In this document: in pieces, positions 46,696 through 55,792 of the stretch | Position numbering within the stretch: position 1 is the stretch's first letter | Layout of the letters: every line of letters begins with the position of its first letter | NCBI RefSeq assembly: GCF_003058085.1 | Contig: NZ_QBUD01000009.1 | Location: forward strand, 84,291 to 148,290 | DNA from: Yoonia sediminilitoris | GTDB lineage: Bacteria; Pseudomonadota; Alphaproteobacteria; Rhodobacterales; Rhodobacteraceae | Reading direction: 5' to 3' | Length of the DNA: 64,000 nt | Made by a program: the position numbers and the translations under genes | The notes under the pieces: generated by a model | Databases searched by the model: none | Seen by the model: the letters and a program-made list of their open reading frames with translations, nothing else | What the model was told of the DNA's origin: nothing

Positions 46696-49022
46696 TGCGC
46701 CGTCTCGCCCTGAAGCTCGACAGTAAAGAACCAGTCGCCATCTGGTCCTTGGGCGATGACCTCGTCGGGGATAACCTCGGGGCCGGATAGAAACACATTG
46801 GCCCCGAAATGCGCATGCAGCCGCGAGAGTGCCTCAGCTCGGGGACTGGTCAATGCGGCATAGAACGCCGCATAGTTTTCGCCGCGGCGCAGTTCGTCGA
46901 TCTTTTCGCGGTGGCGCTGCACCGAAAAATCATGCGCGGCTGCAATGTCGGGGTCTGCCATTAGTTTGGCCAGTTCTACGCGCATCATCGGCAAGCGGGA
47001 GCTGATGGAATGCTCTTCCGCAGCGTTATTGTTCATCCGAAACCAATAGGCCATGCCCTGATCGCGATCGACATGATTGACACGGCCCCGGTCGCGCTTG
47101 ACCAGAAAGCTTTCGGCAGAGCGCACAGCGTAATGGTTCAGCTGCACCAGATCGTATCCATAGGTACTTGTCGTCGACCGCCACCCATTGCGGAACATGT
47201 CGCGCGGCAAAGGCACGCCAGAGCCGTTGACCCAGTTGATCTTTTCCCACAGTTGCGGGTTTAGCCCCTTGGGCCTGTGTACACCTAATTTCTTAAACAA
47301 ACCAATGTTTTGAAAGAGAGTCTTAAAGCCCCACGCCTGATGCGGTTTACGCGCCAGTTCAGGGGCGCAGCGGGTAAATTGTTCTGTGATCGGGCCATCT
47401 TGAAACGGATGGATATCGTTATTGCCGAACAGGCGCCACGTCATCGCGATCATGTTCGCGTCGGGCACCGCATCAAAAAGGGCGGTCAGGGTCCCGTCAC
47501 CCACTTTGATATTCACAAATTCATCAACATCGATGCAGGTCACCCATTTTGCATCTCTGATCAGCGGTTCATCCTCTGCCATCTGCAAGGCTCCGTGTTG
47601 CGGTTTCAGGTTCATTTCGCGAAACCTGTTTTCGCGGTGTTGCACCAGCCCTTTGCGCATCAGCAATTGCAGCATCGCATCTGTGCCGTCGCTGCAATCG
47701 TTGGTATAGATCAGGAAATCGTCAAACCCGATAGCCCGGTGATAGGCGAGCCATTCAAGGATGAAGGGGCCTTCGTTTTTCATCGTGGTGACAATTGCAC
47801 AGCGCCCGCGACCGTCGGCATCGGGGGTAAGCTCAACCTGGGGCACCCGGACCGGATTATGTCCAAAATAGTCAGTTGCCTGTGCCAGCAGCGGCGGATG
47901 TTCAACCAGCGACGTTTTCGGCACAATCTTGGAAATACTGTCGGTTGGGTGGCGCAGGGCCATATGCCTGTAAAACGCTTGGCTGCGGCTTTCGTCAGGC
48001 AAGCCATTCCCGATGCGGACCATACGCCAGACCGCATCATCAGGGCCCTTTGCAGGTGCAAGGCACCAGCGCAAGCGGCGGCCGTCGGCATCAAACTGCA
48101 CGCACGTATGGTCAGCGAACAAGGTGGGTTCACCGTTGCGCACCCGCCAAGGATAGCAATGACGCCCCGCAAGCGTAATCATCCCGCCATCCGCGGCGAC
48201 GGCACTGTCAAAAACGGTCTGGTTTGCGCGTGGTATCAGGTCATGAACATCAATGTTGGCAACTGCACGGGCGTCGGCCAGAAACCGGGCACGGGCGATT
48301 TCGTACCAGGTCAGCGCACCCAAGGGAGAGGTCCATGGCGCCGCTGCGGGAATGCTCATCCGGTCCTTGCCCGGCGATTCAGGGACACAAAAAGGATGCG
48401 CCTCTGCGGGCAGATCGGGCTTTCCCATCGGGACATCACTGGTCACAAGCATGACCTGACCGGCAAACTTTGCGTGGTCCAGGCCGGTGCGCAATGCGCT
48501 GGCGAAAGCAGGGTCACTGCCGGGCTTGGCGCGATCAAGGATTACGGCGTGGGTCGCGCCCTGAACATCCACATGATAGGCCAGCCAATCCAGCAAAGTC
48601 TGCGCGGTTTCGCCGTTACGCACGGCCAACAGCGCATTTGATCCTTCAAACACCGAAAGCTCCGCTTCGGCTGGCGTGATCTCGACATCCTCATCGGCTA
48701 TGCGAAAGGCAGGCCGACCATTGCGTGGGATTGCAAAAGTGAGGATCGGCGCGCCGGCAATCTGTCGTGTGTCAATCAATGCGATGCCCGGGCCGGGGGC
48801 TATTTGCGCGGGGTCCACCTGACCGTCAAAAAACAAACTGACTTGCCGCTGCCCATCTACCACATGCTCGACCGCATCAAGCAACGCGATATCGCCCACG
48901 AAGCGACCTGCCAATCTGCGCTGGATAAATTGCGTGGGCACCTGAACCTCTGCTTTTGTTGTGCGTGCGACCGTTGGACGGGTCATCTGCGCCCCGCAAT
49001 TTCTTGCGATTTCTGCTTGCAT
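46692..49022 (-). CDS. two-module glycosyltransferase (776 aa)
   Basis: The C-terminal half (about residues 408-700) is a Glyco_tranf_2_4 domain: CAIVTTMKNEGPFILEWLAY, DDFLIYTNDCSDGTDAML, VTCIDVDEFVN and NHYAVRSAESFLVKRDRGRV. The N-terminal half (about residues 40-400) contains a faint echo, TLLDWLAYHVDVQGATHAVI near residue 141, but no DxD, so I read it as a degenerate or accessory copy. A start 12 codons later is possible. It is divergent from the large fusion protein, with frames overlapping by about 70 bp if the longest frames are used. It is probably cytoplasmic. Confidence 0.8.
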   Translation of the reverse strand: MQAEIARNCGAQMTRPTVARTTKAEVQVPTQFIQRRLAGRFVGDIALLDAVEHVVDGQRQVSLFFDGQVDPAQIAPGPGIALIDTRQIAGAPILTFAIPRNGRPAFRIADEDVEITPAEAELSVFEGSNALLAVRNGETAQTLLDWLAYHVDVQGATHAVILDRAKPGSDPAFASALRTGLDHAKFAGQVMLVTSDVPMGKPDLPAEAHPFCVPESPGKDRMSIPAAAPWTSPLGALTWYEIARARFLADARAVANIDVHDLIPRANQTVFDSAVAADGGMITLAGRHCYPWRVRNGEPTLFADHTCVQFDADGRRLRWCLAPAKGPDDAVWRMVRIGNGLPDESRSQAFYRHMALRHPTDSISKIVPKTSLVEHPPLLAQATDYFGHNPVRVPQVELTPDADGRGRCAIVTTMKNEGPFILEWLAYHRAIGFDDFLIYTNDCSDGTDAMLQLLMRKGLVQHRENRFREMNLKPQHGALQMAEDEPLIRDAKWVTCIDVDEFVNIKVGDGTLTALFDAVPDANMIAMTWRLFGNNDIHPFQDGPITEQFTRCAPELARKPHQAWGFKTLFQNIGLFKKLGVHRPKGLNPQLWEKINWVNGSGVPLPRDMFRNGWRSTTSTYGYDLVQLNHYAVRSAESFLVKRDRGRVNHVDRDQGMAYWFRMNNNAAEEHSISSRLPMMRVELAKLMADPDIAAAHDFSVQRHREKIDELRRGENYAAFYAALTSPRAEALSRLHAHFGANVFLSGPEVIPDEVIAQGPDGDWFFTVELQGETAH

Positions 49023-49117
49023 GGTCCAAGCGGGGAAGCAAGATAACCTCTACACGGTGGGATAGGGCAATTCCAGCCACCGGAGCGCGGATGCAAGATG
49101 CCAGCAAGGAACACTAT

Positions 49118-51328
49118 ATGACGCGCACACGCGAAGTTGGCACCCTGTGGATTGGCGGCCCCCTCAGCTGGATGGAGCAACTGTGCCTGAAATCCTTTGT
49201 GGATCAGGGCCAGAAGGTCACGCTTTTCTCCTACGAGGAAATCCCCAACGTGCCAGCAGGGGTGATCCGCCGCGATGGCCGCGAGGTGATCGACACCGAT
49301 GACTTCATCAAATACGAGCAAAAGAACAGCTATGCGCTTTTTGCGGACCTGTTCCGGCTGCATATGATACATCAAAACCCTGGCATGATCTGGGTCGATA
49401 CGGACGTCTACTGCCATCGGCCTATGGCCTATGAAAGCGACTATGTGTTCGGCTACGAATTGCCCGGCGCACACCGCGTCAATAACGCGGTATTGGGTAT
49501 GCCCGCCGACAGCCAGCTTTTGTCTGACATGCTGGATTTTACGTCCGATCGGTTTTCCATAGCCCCCTTTCTGCCAAAAAAGCGGCAGGAAAAGATGCGC
49601 AAGCAAGCCGATAAAGGCAATCCAGAGCATATAACCCAACAGCCTTGGGGCGTCTGGGGGCCAATGATGGTCACGCATTTCGTGCATACGCTTGGACTGC
49701 AAGACCATGTTTTACCATTGAATGCGTTCTACCCGCTCACTTTTCGTGAACGGCTCAAGTTCTTGCGCAATGCATCGATCGCCGAGGGCCTGATCACATC
49801 TGAAACAACCGCCCTGCATCTTTGGGCATCGAACAAGCGCCAGTTGGGCAATCTTCATAACGGCCTGCCACCCAAGGACAGCTATCTGGAAAAACTGATT
49901 GACCGGCACGGTATCAACCCGCATCTGGCCCCGATCAAGGGGCGTGGGACGGCCGTGTTCGACAGTGCCCTGATTGATGAAGTTGCGGCGAATGATGTGA
50001 CTGTCGTAGCCGATCTGACGGGCGAGGCACGTGTATTGACCCTTGCATTGCATCATAAATTTGATTGCGACATCCAGCTGATAAATGCGGACCGACGCGG
50101 AGAACTCGGCGCGACTGACGCCCCTTGGATTGCCGACTATTCGGCGTTCTTGACAGAAAATGACGTGGACCCGGACCGGATCAAAGTGATCCGCGATGAC
50201 AAAGACCTGCGGCCTGTGGATGTGCTGTGCAATCTTTCAGGGTTTGGGGATGCCTATAAGGTGCGATTTCTGGCCAAATTTCTGGATCGCTGCCTGCATG
50301 CAAGTTCGCAGCTCTTCATGGATATTCGAAAAGGGTCCGGCGCTTTTCCGTTTCTTCGGGACTACGGGTCAAACACGGTCCTTTCTACCCGCGAGGTTGC
50401 CGGAAAATCGGTGACGCGGATCAGCCTTGCGCCAGAACCTCCTGAACCTGACGACGCAGAAAGCACATGGGCGGTGATCGCAACAGAATTAGCCGGACAA
50501 GAGGGCTGGTACAGAGCGGGGACAAACGGGCACAGCTTCGTTTATACCCCCCGCAGCAAGGACACGCTGGTCGTGACATTTGACAACCTTGATATCGCCA
50601 TGACCAAGCGGACCGACCGGCGGCCATGGGGGTACAGCTTTATCAAGGAGCAAGGCTGGTCCATGCTCGGCGTGCTGGCCGGGGGGTGGACATGGTATCG
50701 CGAACAATGGGTTTCCGACCAATTCGATCAGCTCCAACAAGACGGCTTTTTCTCACAATTCAAACGGGTTGTGTTCTATGGGGCCTCAATGGGAGGCTAT
50801 GCGGCTTGCGCTTTTTCGCCCGCCGCGCCGGGCTGCGATGTTGTTGCCATCTCTCCGCAGTCCACCGTTGATAAATCCGTCGTCCCTTGGGAGACACGTT
50901 ACAAAGTCGTCTGGGACCGCGACTTTTCCGGCAAATACGGCGACGCGGCAGCGGTAAGCGCCGCAGCAGGCCGGGTTACAATCCTTTATGACCCTTATGA
51001 GCCATTGGATGCGCAGCACGCCGCAAGGTTCAGAAATGACAACGTGCAGCATCTGCGGGCACCTTTGCTTGGGCACAGGTTGGGAAGTTCCTTGAACCAA
51101 ATGGGCATTTTGAACCCGATCATCTTGGGCGCACTTGAGGGCACTTTGACGGCGCAAGGCTACTATGAATTGCTGCGTGCCAGAAAAGACTTTGCCAGAT
51201 ATCAAAAGGAACTGTTCAACAGAACCATCGCAAAAGGGCATGGCAAGCTTGCAAAGAAGCTGGGCGAGCATATCCTTGCAAAGAACCAAAATCGTGCAGT
51301 GCGGCGCGGGCTCGATGCATTGGACTAG
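49118..51328 (+). CDS. fusion: glycosyltransferase, degenerate Rossmann region, alpha/beta-hydrolase-like region
   Basis: This 736-residue protein seems to have three parts. Residues 1-270 resemble DXD-type sugar transferases (GT32-like): LWIGGPLSWMEQLCLKSF, and DTD at 94-96 in GMIWVDTDVYCHRPM. Residues about 290-410 resemble a Rossmann domain, VTVVADLTGEARVLTLAL with CNLSGFGD later, but without a clear SAM motif. Residues about 440-736 carry YRAGTNGHSFVYTPR and GASMGG (S557), like the alpha/beta-hydrolase-like protein labelled 'phosphoadenosine phosphosulfate reductase' in Roseobacters. The ATG follows AAGGA with 7-nt spacing; an earlier ATG at 49091 is possible. The function is not known. 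Confidence 0.75.
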   Translation: MTRTREVGTLWIGGPLSWMEQLCLKSFVDQGQKVTLFSYEEIPNVPAGVIRRDGREVIDTDDFIKYEQKNSYALFADLFRLHMIHQNPGMIWVDTDVYCHRPMAYESDYVFGYELPGAHRVNNAVLGMPADSQLLSDMLDFTSDRFSIAPFLPKKRQEKMRKQADKGNPEHITQQPWGVWGPMMVTHFVHTLGLQDHVLPLNAFYPLTFRERLKFLRNASIAEGLITSETTALHLWASNKRQLGNLHNGLPPKDSYLEKLIDRHGINPHLAPIKGRGTAVFDSALIDEVAANDVTVVADLTGEARVLTLALHHKFDCDIQLINADRRGELGATDAPWIADYSAFLTENDVDPDRIKVIRDDKDLRPVDVLCNLSGFGDAYKVRFLAKFLDRCLHASSQLFMDIRKGSGAFPFLRDYGSNTVLSTREVAGKSVTRISLAPEPPEPDDAESTWAVIATELAGQEGWYRAGTNGHSFVYTPRSKDTLVVTFDNLDIAMTKRTDRRPWGYSFIKEQGWSMLGVLAGGWTWYREQWVSDQFDQLQQDGFFSQFKRVVFYGASMGGYAACAFSPAAPGCDVVAISPQSTVDKSVVPWETRYKVVWDRDFSGKYGDAAAVSAAAGRVTILYDPYEPLDAQHAARFRNDNVQHLRAPLLGHRLGSSLNQMGILNPIILGALEGTLTAQGYYELLRARKDFARYQKELFNRTIAKGHGKLAKKLGEHILAKNQNRAVRRGLDALD

Positions 51329-51331
51329 ACC

Positions 51332-52045
51332 CTATGCAATGGCACGCATCAGTCCCAGCGACGTTTGCAGAATTGCATCTGAGGGGGCCGCATCCGTTGA
51401 AATCTGCAAGATTTGCGTTCCGCGTTGCGCAAGGGTTTTCACGGCCTGATCCATCAAGGCAGCCCGGTTGGCCAAGGCTTGCACATCGCCATGGGCCATT
51501 TTGATCCGGCGCTCGATTTGCTGTAAATCCTGCCCTGACTTATCGCGCGCAGCGAGCCGCTCGACAGCACGGCTAAAGCTTTGCGCGGCAGGCAATGTCA
51601 AATGAGCGAGCGCTTTGGGAACAGGCATCGCGTGACAAAAGGCATCAAGAAGCTGTTTTTGATCTGCATCCGTCCGCGCGATCAAATAGATGGCACGGTG
51701 CAGAAAACCTTCATCAGCCAGCACCATATCGCACAGATCAGGGTTGGCCCGAAACATCTGATATTTTGCTCCGGTTCCCAAAAGAAGGGCTTTGGCATTG
51801 ATGTCCTGCGACCCGATTTGATCAATAATGCTGGCGCATTCGGGATATGAGCTGCGAAACTGCTCAAGCCGATAGATCGCCCGGGACAAGGGTTTGCGTC
51901 GGATATAACCCGGGAGAGTCCGGTCTTGTGTCTCAAGCCCGTCATCAAAACAAACACGCACACCTGCGACCACCAGCGCTTTGTGAACGGCCGTGATCAG
52001 CGTTGTCTTGCCACTGGCAGGTAGGCCAAGGAATTCGACAAACAT
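51332..52045 (-). CDS. P-loop kinase-like protein
   Basis: This 237-residue protein begins MFVEFLGLPASGKTTLITAV with a Walker A motif (GLPASGKTT) at residues 7-15. MVLADEGFLHRAIYLI, around residue 107, resembles a Walker B/acidic motif followed by a basic lid segment. This suits a kinase of the uridine/gluconate/AAA-kinase type acting on a sugar or polysaccharide precursor. It is convergent with the fusion protein (3 bp apart) and 6 nt downstream of the methyltransferase on the same strand. The substrate is unknown. Confidence 0.75.
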   Translation of the reverse strand: MFVEFLGLPASGKTTLITAVHKALVVAGVRVCFDDGLETQDRTLPGYIRRKPLSRAIYRLEQFRSSYPECASIIDQIGSQDINAKALLLGTGAKYQMFRANPDLCDMVLADEGFLHRAIYLIARTDADQKQLLDAFCHAMPVPKALAHLTLPAAQSFSRAVERLAARDKSGQDLQQIERRIKMAHGDVQALANRAALMDQAVKTLAQRGTQILQISTDAAPSDAILQTSLGLMRAIA

Positions 52046-52051
52046 GGAAAG

Positions 52052-52690
52052 CTAGAGTTTCTTGCAGAGCAGATGCCTGATTTCAGACGTTTGGTCCCGG
52101 ACACCTTTCACAAAGCGACTGTCTGTCACGATGAAGCCATACTCCAGCAAAAAGTCCTCTGTCTGCTCCATCGACATCCGGCTGCTCATTTTTTCGTCGT
52201 CAGGCGGAATTTCAAATGGGGCAGTCAGGTTGATGCCAAGCTGAATTATCGCATAGCTTTTCGTGACCCGTGAAAACTCGGCCATGGTTGTTTTGACATC
52301 GCGAAACAGAATGATATCGCGCAAGAACCGCGTGCTGACGAGCAGATCAAACTCGTTGTCGGCAAAGGGCAGGGCAGTGGACAGTCCAACCTCCGTTTTG
52401 CACTGTGCGTACTGCGCGCCCAGAATTTCGCTGGCCGTATCCAGCATCGCATCCGACGCATCCAGGCCGTGAACCTTATAGCCACGCTCCAGATAATAAG
52501 GGACAAAGCGCCCTGTACCAAACGGGATATCCACAACACTCAGATCACGTGGCAGTTTGTCCAGCAACGTTTGCATTTCGCGCTGCTCGACACCCCACCA
52601 CGGCTGTTTGCTGCGCACGGTCTCGTAGTCGCTCGCCGTCTTTCCATAGTAGCGGTCGCCTTTGACCTTCTTCATGTTCATTCTGGCCAT
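52052..52690 (-). CDS. class I SAM-dependent methyltransferase
   Basis: This 212-residue protein has a class I methyltransferase fold. Motif I is VVDIPFGTGRFVPYYLERGY (about residues 53-72). GLDASDAMLDTAS provides the acidic residue for SAM ribose, and LPFADNEFDLLVSTRFL is the post-motif II region. The GAGGAG ribosome site 4 nt upstream of ATG 52690 decides the start over a longer frame. It is followed by the kinase-like gene, with 257 bp of noncoding DNA upstream facing the Mur-ligase-like gene. It may methylate the glycan or a lipid carrier. Confidence 0.85.
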   Translation of the reverse strand: MARMNMKKVKGDRYYGKTASDYETVRSKQPWWGVEQREMQTLLDKLPRDLSVVDIPFGTGRFVPYYLERGYKVHGLDASDAMLDTASEILGAQYAQCKTEVGLSTALPFADNEFDLLVSTRFLRDIILFRDVKTTMAEFSRVTKSYAIIQLGINLTAPFEIPPDDEKMSSRMSMEQTEDFLLEYGFIVTDSRFVKGVRDQTSEIRHLLCKKL

Positions 52691-52947
52691 TGTGCTCCTC
52701 TTTTCCAGACAGGAAGGTAAAAACTTTGGTGCCACCGGCTTTTACCGAATATTGCCCGAAAATCCGGTGTGCTGCACGCTCAAATCACGTCTTGGGGGCG
52801 ACGAAAAGGCCGACCTTTGGTAAAAGAATGTCAACTGAGCTCTGGCATCCACAGCGACCAAACCGTATCGGAACAAGGCAACGACCTGTGGCAGGACATG
52901 CCTTCCTGATACAAAACCGCTTGGGGTGTCGGAAAGATGGAGCCGCG

Positions 52948-53934
52948 ATGAAAGAAACATGGACGCTCGGCAAGATTGCCGCCGAAGTTGAAGGGCGGCT
53001 GTCAGGAAGCGCCGACCCCACATCAGTTGTCCGGGATTTCCATATTCGGGCATGGAGTTGCGGGCCGGGCAGTGTCTTCCTGCCAATATTCAATGCGGGC
53101 CCACAGATGACACAACGCGCGCTTGGCCGCGGTGCAGTTGGTGCACTTGTTGATACCCACCTGGCGGATTCGATCCCACATATTTGGGTTTATGACCTAC
53201 AGTCAGCCGCCATGAAGCTTGCCCAAAAGCGCCGCGCCAGTTTCGATGGGCAGGTCGTCGGCATCACCGGAAGTGCAGGGAAGTCCAGCACCAAGGCGAT
53301 GTTGGCGCAGGTCCTTCAGTCTTCTGGCAACATCTACGCGTCTCGAAACAACCAAAATCTGACGCCATACGTCACCGCGACTCTTTGCAGTTTGCCCCCG
53401 ACGACCGATGTGGCGATTTTTGAACTGGCAATGTATTCTCCTGATATGGTTGGAAAATCCTCTGAACTTGCACAGCCGCATATCGGGATAATTACATCCA
53501 TTGGCATGAATCACGCGGAATACCACGACAACCCCGAAGAAGGCATCATCAAGTCAAAGACAGAAATCTTCTGGGGGATGAAGGAGAAAGGAACAGCTAT
53601 TCTGCCATCCCACGACTCCGCATTTGAAAAACTGCGGTACCGCGCGCTGGAAAGCGGGAAGGTGAACCGGATTATTGAATGTGGAATGACCTGCGGCGAT
53701 GACGTTAGACTAGTTGAGGCGATCGAACACAGCACCTATTCTGAAGTGACCATTTCTGCCTTTGGTGAAACCGCACGTTATTGCATTTCGGTGCCCGGAA
53801 TGCACATGATTCAAAATTCACTACTGGTCGCAGCAACATTGAAATCGCTCGGTAAGCCATTATCATGCATGGCAAAAATGCGGGAATATCAGCCCCCCAC
53901 GCAGCAGTATTCGACGGTTTCAAGCACGTTCTGA
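52948..53934 (+). CDS. Mur-ligase-like protein lacking the C-terminal domain
   Basis: This 328-residue protein resembles MurF but is about 120 residues shorter. The N-terminal domain is followed by the ATP-binding GSAGKSST at 108-115, an AMYSPDMVGKSSELAQPHIG region, and the conserved His and carbamylated-Lys stretch SIGMNHAEYHDNPEEGIIKS. After MREYQPPTQQ the frame ends where the family's C-terminal domain would start. A second frame (53865-54020, 51 codons) follows but does not restore the domain. It may be truncated by deletion or may be a real short ligase that attaches amino acids to uronate. The start follows TGGAG. Confidence 0.75.
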   Translation: MKETWTLGKIAAEVEGRLSGSADPTSVVRDFHIRAWSCGPGSVFLPIFNAGPQMTQRALGRGAVGALVDTHLADSIPHIWVYDLQSAAMKLAQKRRASFDGQVVGITGSAGKSSTKAMLAQVLQSSGNIYASRNNQNLTPYVTATLCSLPPTTDVAIFELAMYSPDMVGKSSELAQPHIGIITSIGMNHAEYHDNPEEGIIKSKTEIFWGMKEKGTAILPSHDSAFEKLRYRALESGKVNRIIECGMTCGDDVRLVEAIEHSTYSEVTISAFGETARYCISVPGMHMIQNSLLVAATLKSLGKPLSCMAKMREYQPPTQQYSTVSSTF

Positions 53935-54097
53935 AAGCCGTCTATAAACGTGCAAAATTCGTGCCTGCCGCTTTGGATTGGACGATTGAAAGTGATGGGC
54001 GAGCCAGCCGCAACGGATAGCGACGGGGCAGGGGAAAGGGTTCTGACATCCTGCTTTCTGATAGAACTGAGACAACAAGACGAAAGACGACATACAC

Positions 54098-55699
54098 TTG
54101 AGAACTTTGGCAGAAACCCTTTGCTCTGACAGGAATGTCAGCTTTGCACAAACATTCCGATACCAATATATTGTCAGCCCAGACAAACTGGACCTGCCCG
54201 GTTTCACCAGCGTGCAGTGTGGATCACAATGGGTGGCCTCGGGTGCGGCATTGCGCCGGGTCATGTTGACTGACTGTGCGGGCAACAGCTTTGGTGTCTG
54301 TCTGGGTGTTGCGGTAGACCACGACGGAAACCTGCCCGAAGAGGCCTTGCAGCAAGGTTTCGACAGCAGATCCCCCGAAGCGCGGGATGCGTTGGAAGAG
54401 TGCCTTGCAAGGCTGTCCGGTCGCTACGCACTTATCGTTGAATTGGGTGGGATCACATATTTCTACTGCGATCCCGTTGGCATGATCGGGGCGGTTTACG
54501 CGCCGGAAACCCGCAGGATCGCGGCCAGTACGTTTTTGTGCATTGACCGGCCCGTTGAATGGAACCCGCTTTACGACAGGGCAGAAATCGAGGTTGGTGA
54601 AGGCAGCTATGGGCTTTCCCATACCTGCGACGCACATGTTTTCCGGCTCAATGCCAATCACCGCATGGCGTTGGACAAATTTGAAACGACGCGGTTCTGG
54701 CCCAAACCAACGGACAAATTCACTGCAGAAACAAATGATTACGACGCCATCTTCGATGAAATGATCGACGCTGGACGCAAAATCATGACGCGGATGACAA
54801 GCTTGGGGCCCACCTCACTGCCGCTATCAGGCGGCAATGACAGCCGGATTTTGATGTCACTGGCGACCGCGCCCTGCCTGCAGGATGTCACCCAGATATT
54901 TTCGCATATCAACACCTATGCAAATCGGCGAGACGCGCATGTCGCGGCAAGCCTTTGTGCAGCAAAGGGCGTGCCATTCGAAGTGCACGACCGCAAAATA
55001 TTGTCCGCCCCGCGATACGTCAGACGACTGGCAGCCCGGCGCTATCAGGTTGCATCCGGGGCGCTGGCCGCCGTGCCCAAAGAGATTGATAACGGTCTGT
55101 TTTTGCACGTGAAAGAAGATTCCATCGTCATGCGTGGCCACCAGACAAACATCATGCGTGGTCAATATCTTGTCACCGCCAACCCAGAGGAATGGCGTAA
55201 ACCGCGCTGGCAAATCCGCATGATGAGCCTTGTCGGGAACGGGAAATTCAATGCGGAAGTGGCGCAGCGGTTTCATGCTGATTTCAAAAAACACTATGAT
55301 GATCTGCCAGCGAATGCGCTGGAACGCTCTGCCGATTTCATCTTCTTTGAAACTTTGGTTCCGGCCGCTCTGGGGGTATTATTCCCGGGTCAGGATCACG
55401 CATTCTATCTGTCGCCGTTCAACAGTCGCAGGCTTGTCCAGCTTTCGATGCAGCCCGACACTGAATACCGCCTGACAAATGCGCCAACGACCGATTTTCT
55501 GCTTCGTGCGGACCATGAGCTGGCGGTCTTGCCCTTTGCATACGAGTTGCCCGCAGACCTGAACGAGACGCCTGAAGCGTTTGAAAAACGCAAGCAAAGG
55601 GTCGCTCAGGGCCTCGCGCGGTTCGAGGGGCTTTTTGGGCAGCCCGCACCGATCGATGTTAACGAAATTGCGCCTTTGGCAACTTCAACTGAGGCTTGA
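54098..55699 (+). CDS. asparagine-synthase-like protein
   Basis: This 533-residue protein has the PP-loop synthetase domain of asparagine synthase B/beta-lactam synthetases: SLPLSGGNDSRILMSLAT with SGGNDSR at 244-250. The N-terminal 200 residues look like a glutaminase-fold domain (CDPVGMIGAVYAPETRRI) but lack an N-terminal catalytic Cys, so it probably uses ammonia or acts as a ligase. The C-terminal part has PFNSRRLVQLSMQ. The start is TTG at 54098 with a weak site. Together with the Ugd and Mur-like proteins it suggests amidation of uronic-acid carboxylates. Confidence 0.78.
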   Translation: MRTLAETLCSDRNVSFAQTFRYQYIVSPDKLDLPGFTSVQCGSQWVASGAALRRVMLTDCAGNSFGVCLGVAVDHDGNLPEEALQQGFDSRSPEARDALEECLARLSGRYALIVELGGITYFYCDPVGMIGAVYAPETRRIAASTFLCIDRPVEWNPLYDRAEIEVGEGSYGLSHTCDAHVFRLNANHRMALDKFETTRFWPKPTDKFTAETNDYDAIFDEMIDAGRKIMTRMTSLGPTSLPLSGGNDSRILMSLATAPCLQDVTQIFSHINTYANRRDAHVAASLCAAKGVPFEVHDRKILSAPRYVRRLAARRYQVASGALAAVPKEIDNGLFLHVKEDSIVMRGHQTNIMRGQYLVTANPEEWRKPRWQIRMMSLVGNGKFNAEVAQRFHADFKKHYDDLPANALERSADFIFFETLVPAALGVLFPGQDHAFYLSPFNSRRLVQLSMQPDTEYRLTNAPTTDFLLRADHELAVLPFAYELPADLNETPEAFEKRKQRVAQGLARFEGLFGQPAPIDVNEIAPLATSTEA

Positions 55700-55792
55700 T
55701 TCAATGTATCGACGCAGCCAGAAATAAATTTGTCCATCTTTGCGTGATCCTATAACCACGCCCCGGTCGACGTTCACAAAGGAATTACAGAA

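Noticed and set aside
47310..48641. 443-codon open frame on the plus strand
   Set aside because: It is antisense to the two-module glycosyltransferase. Its composition is shadow-like and it has no ribosome site or family features.
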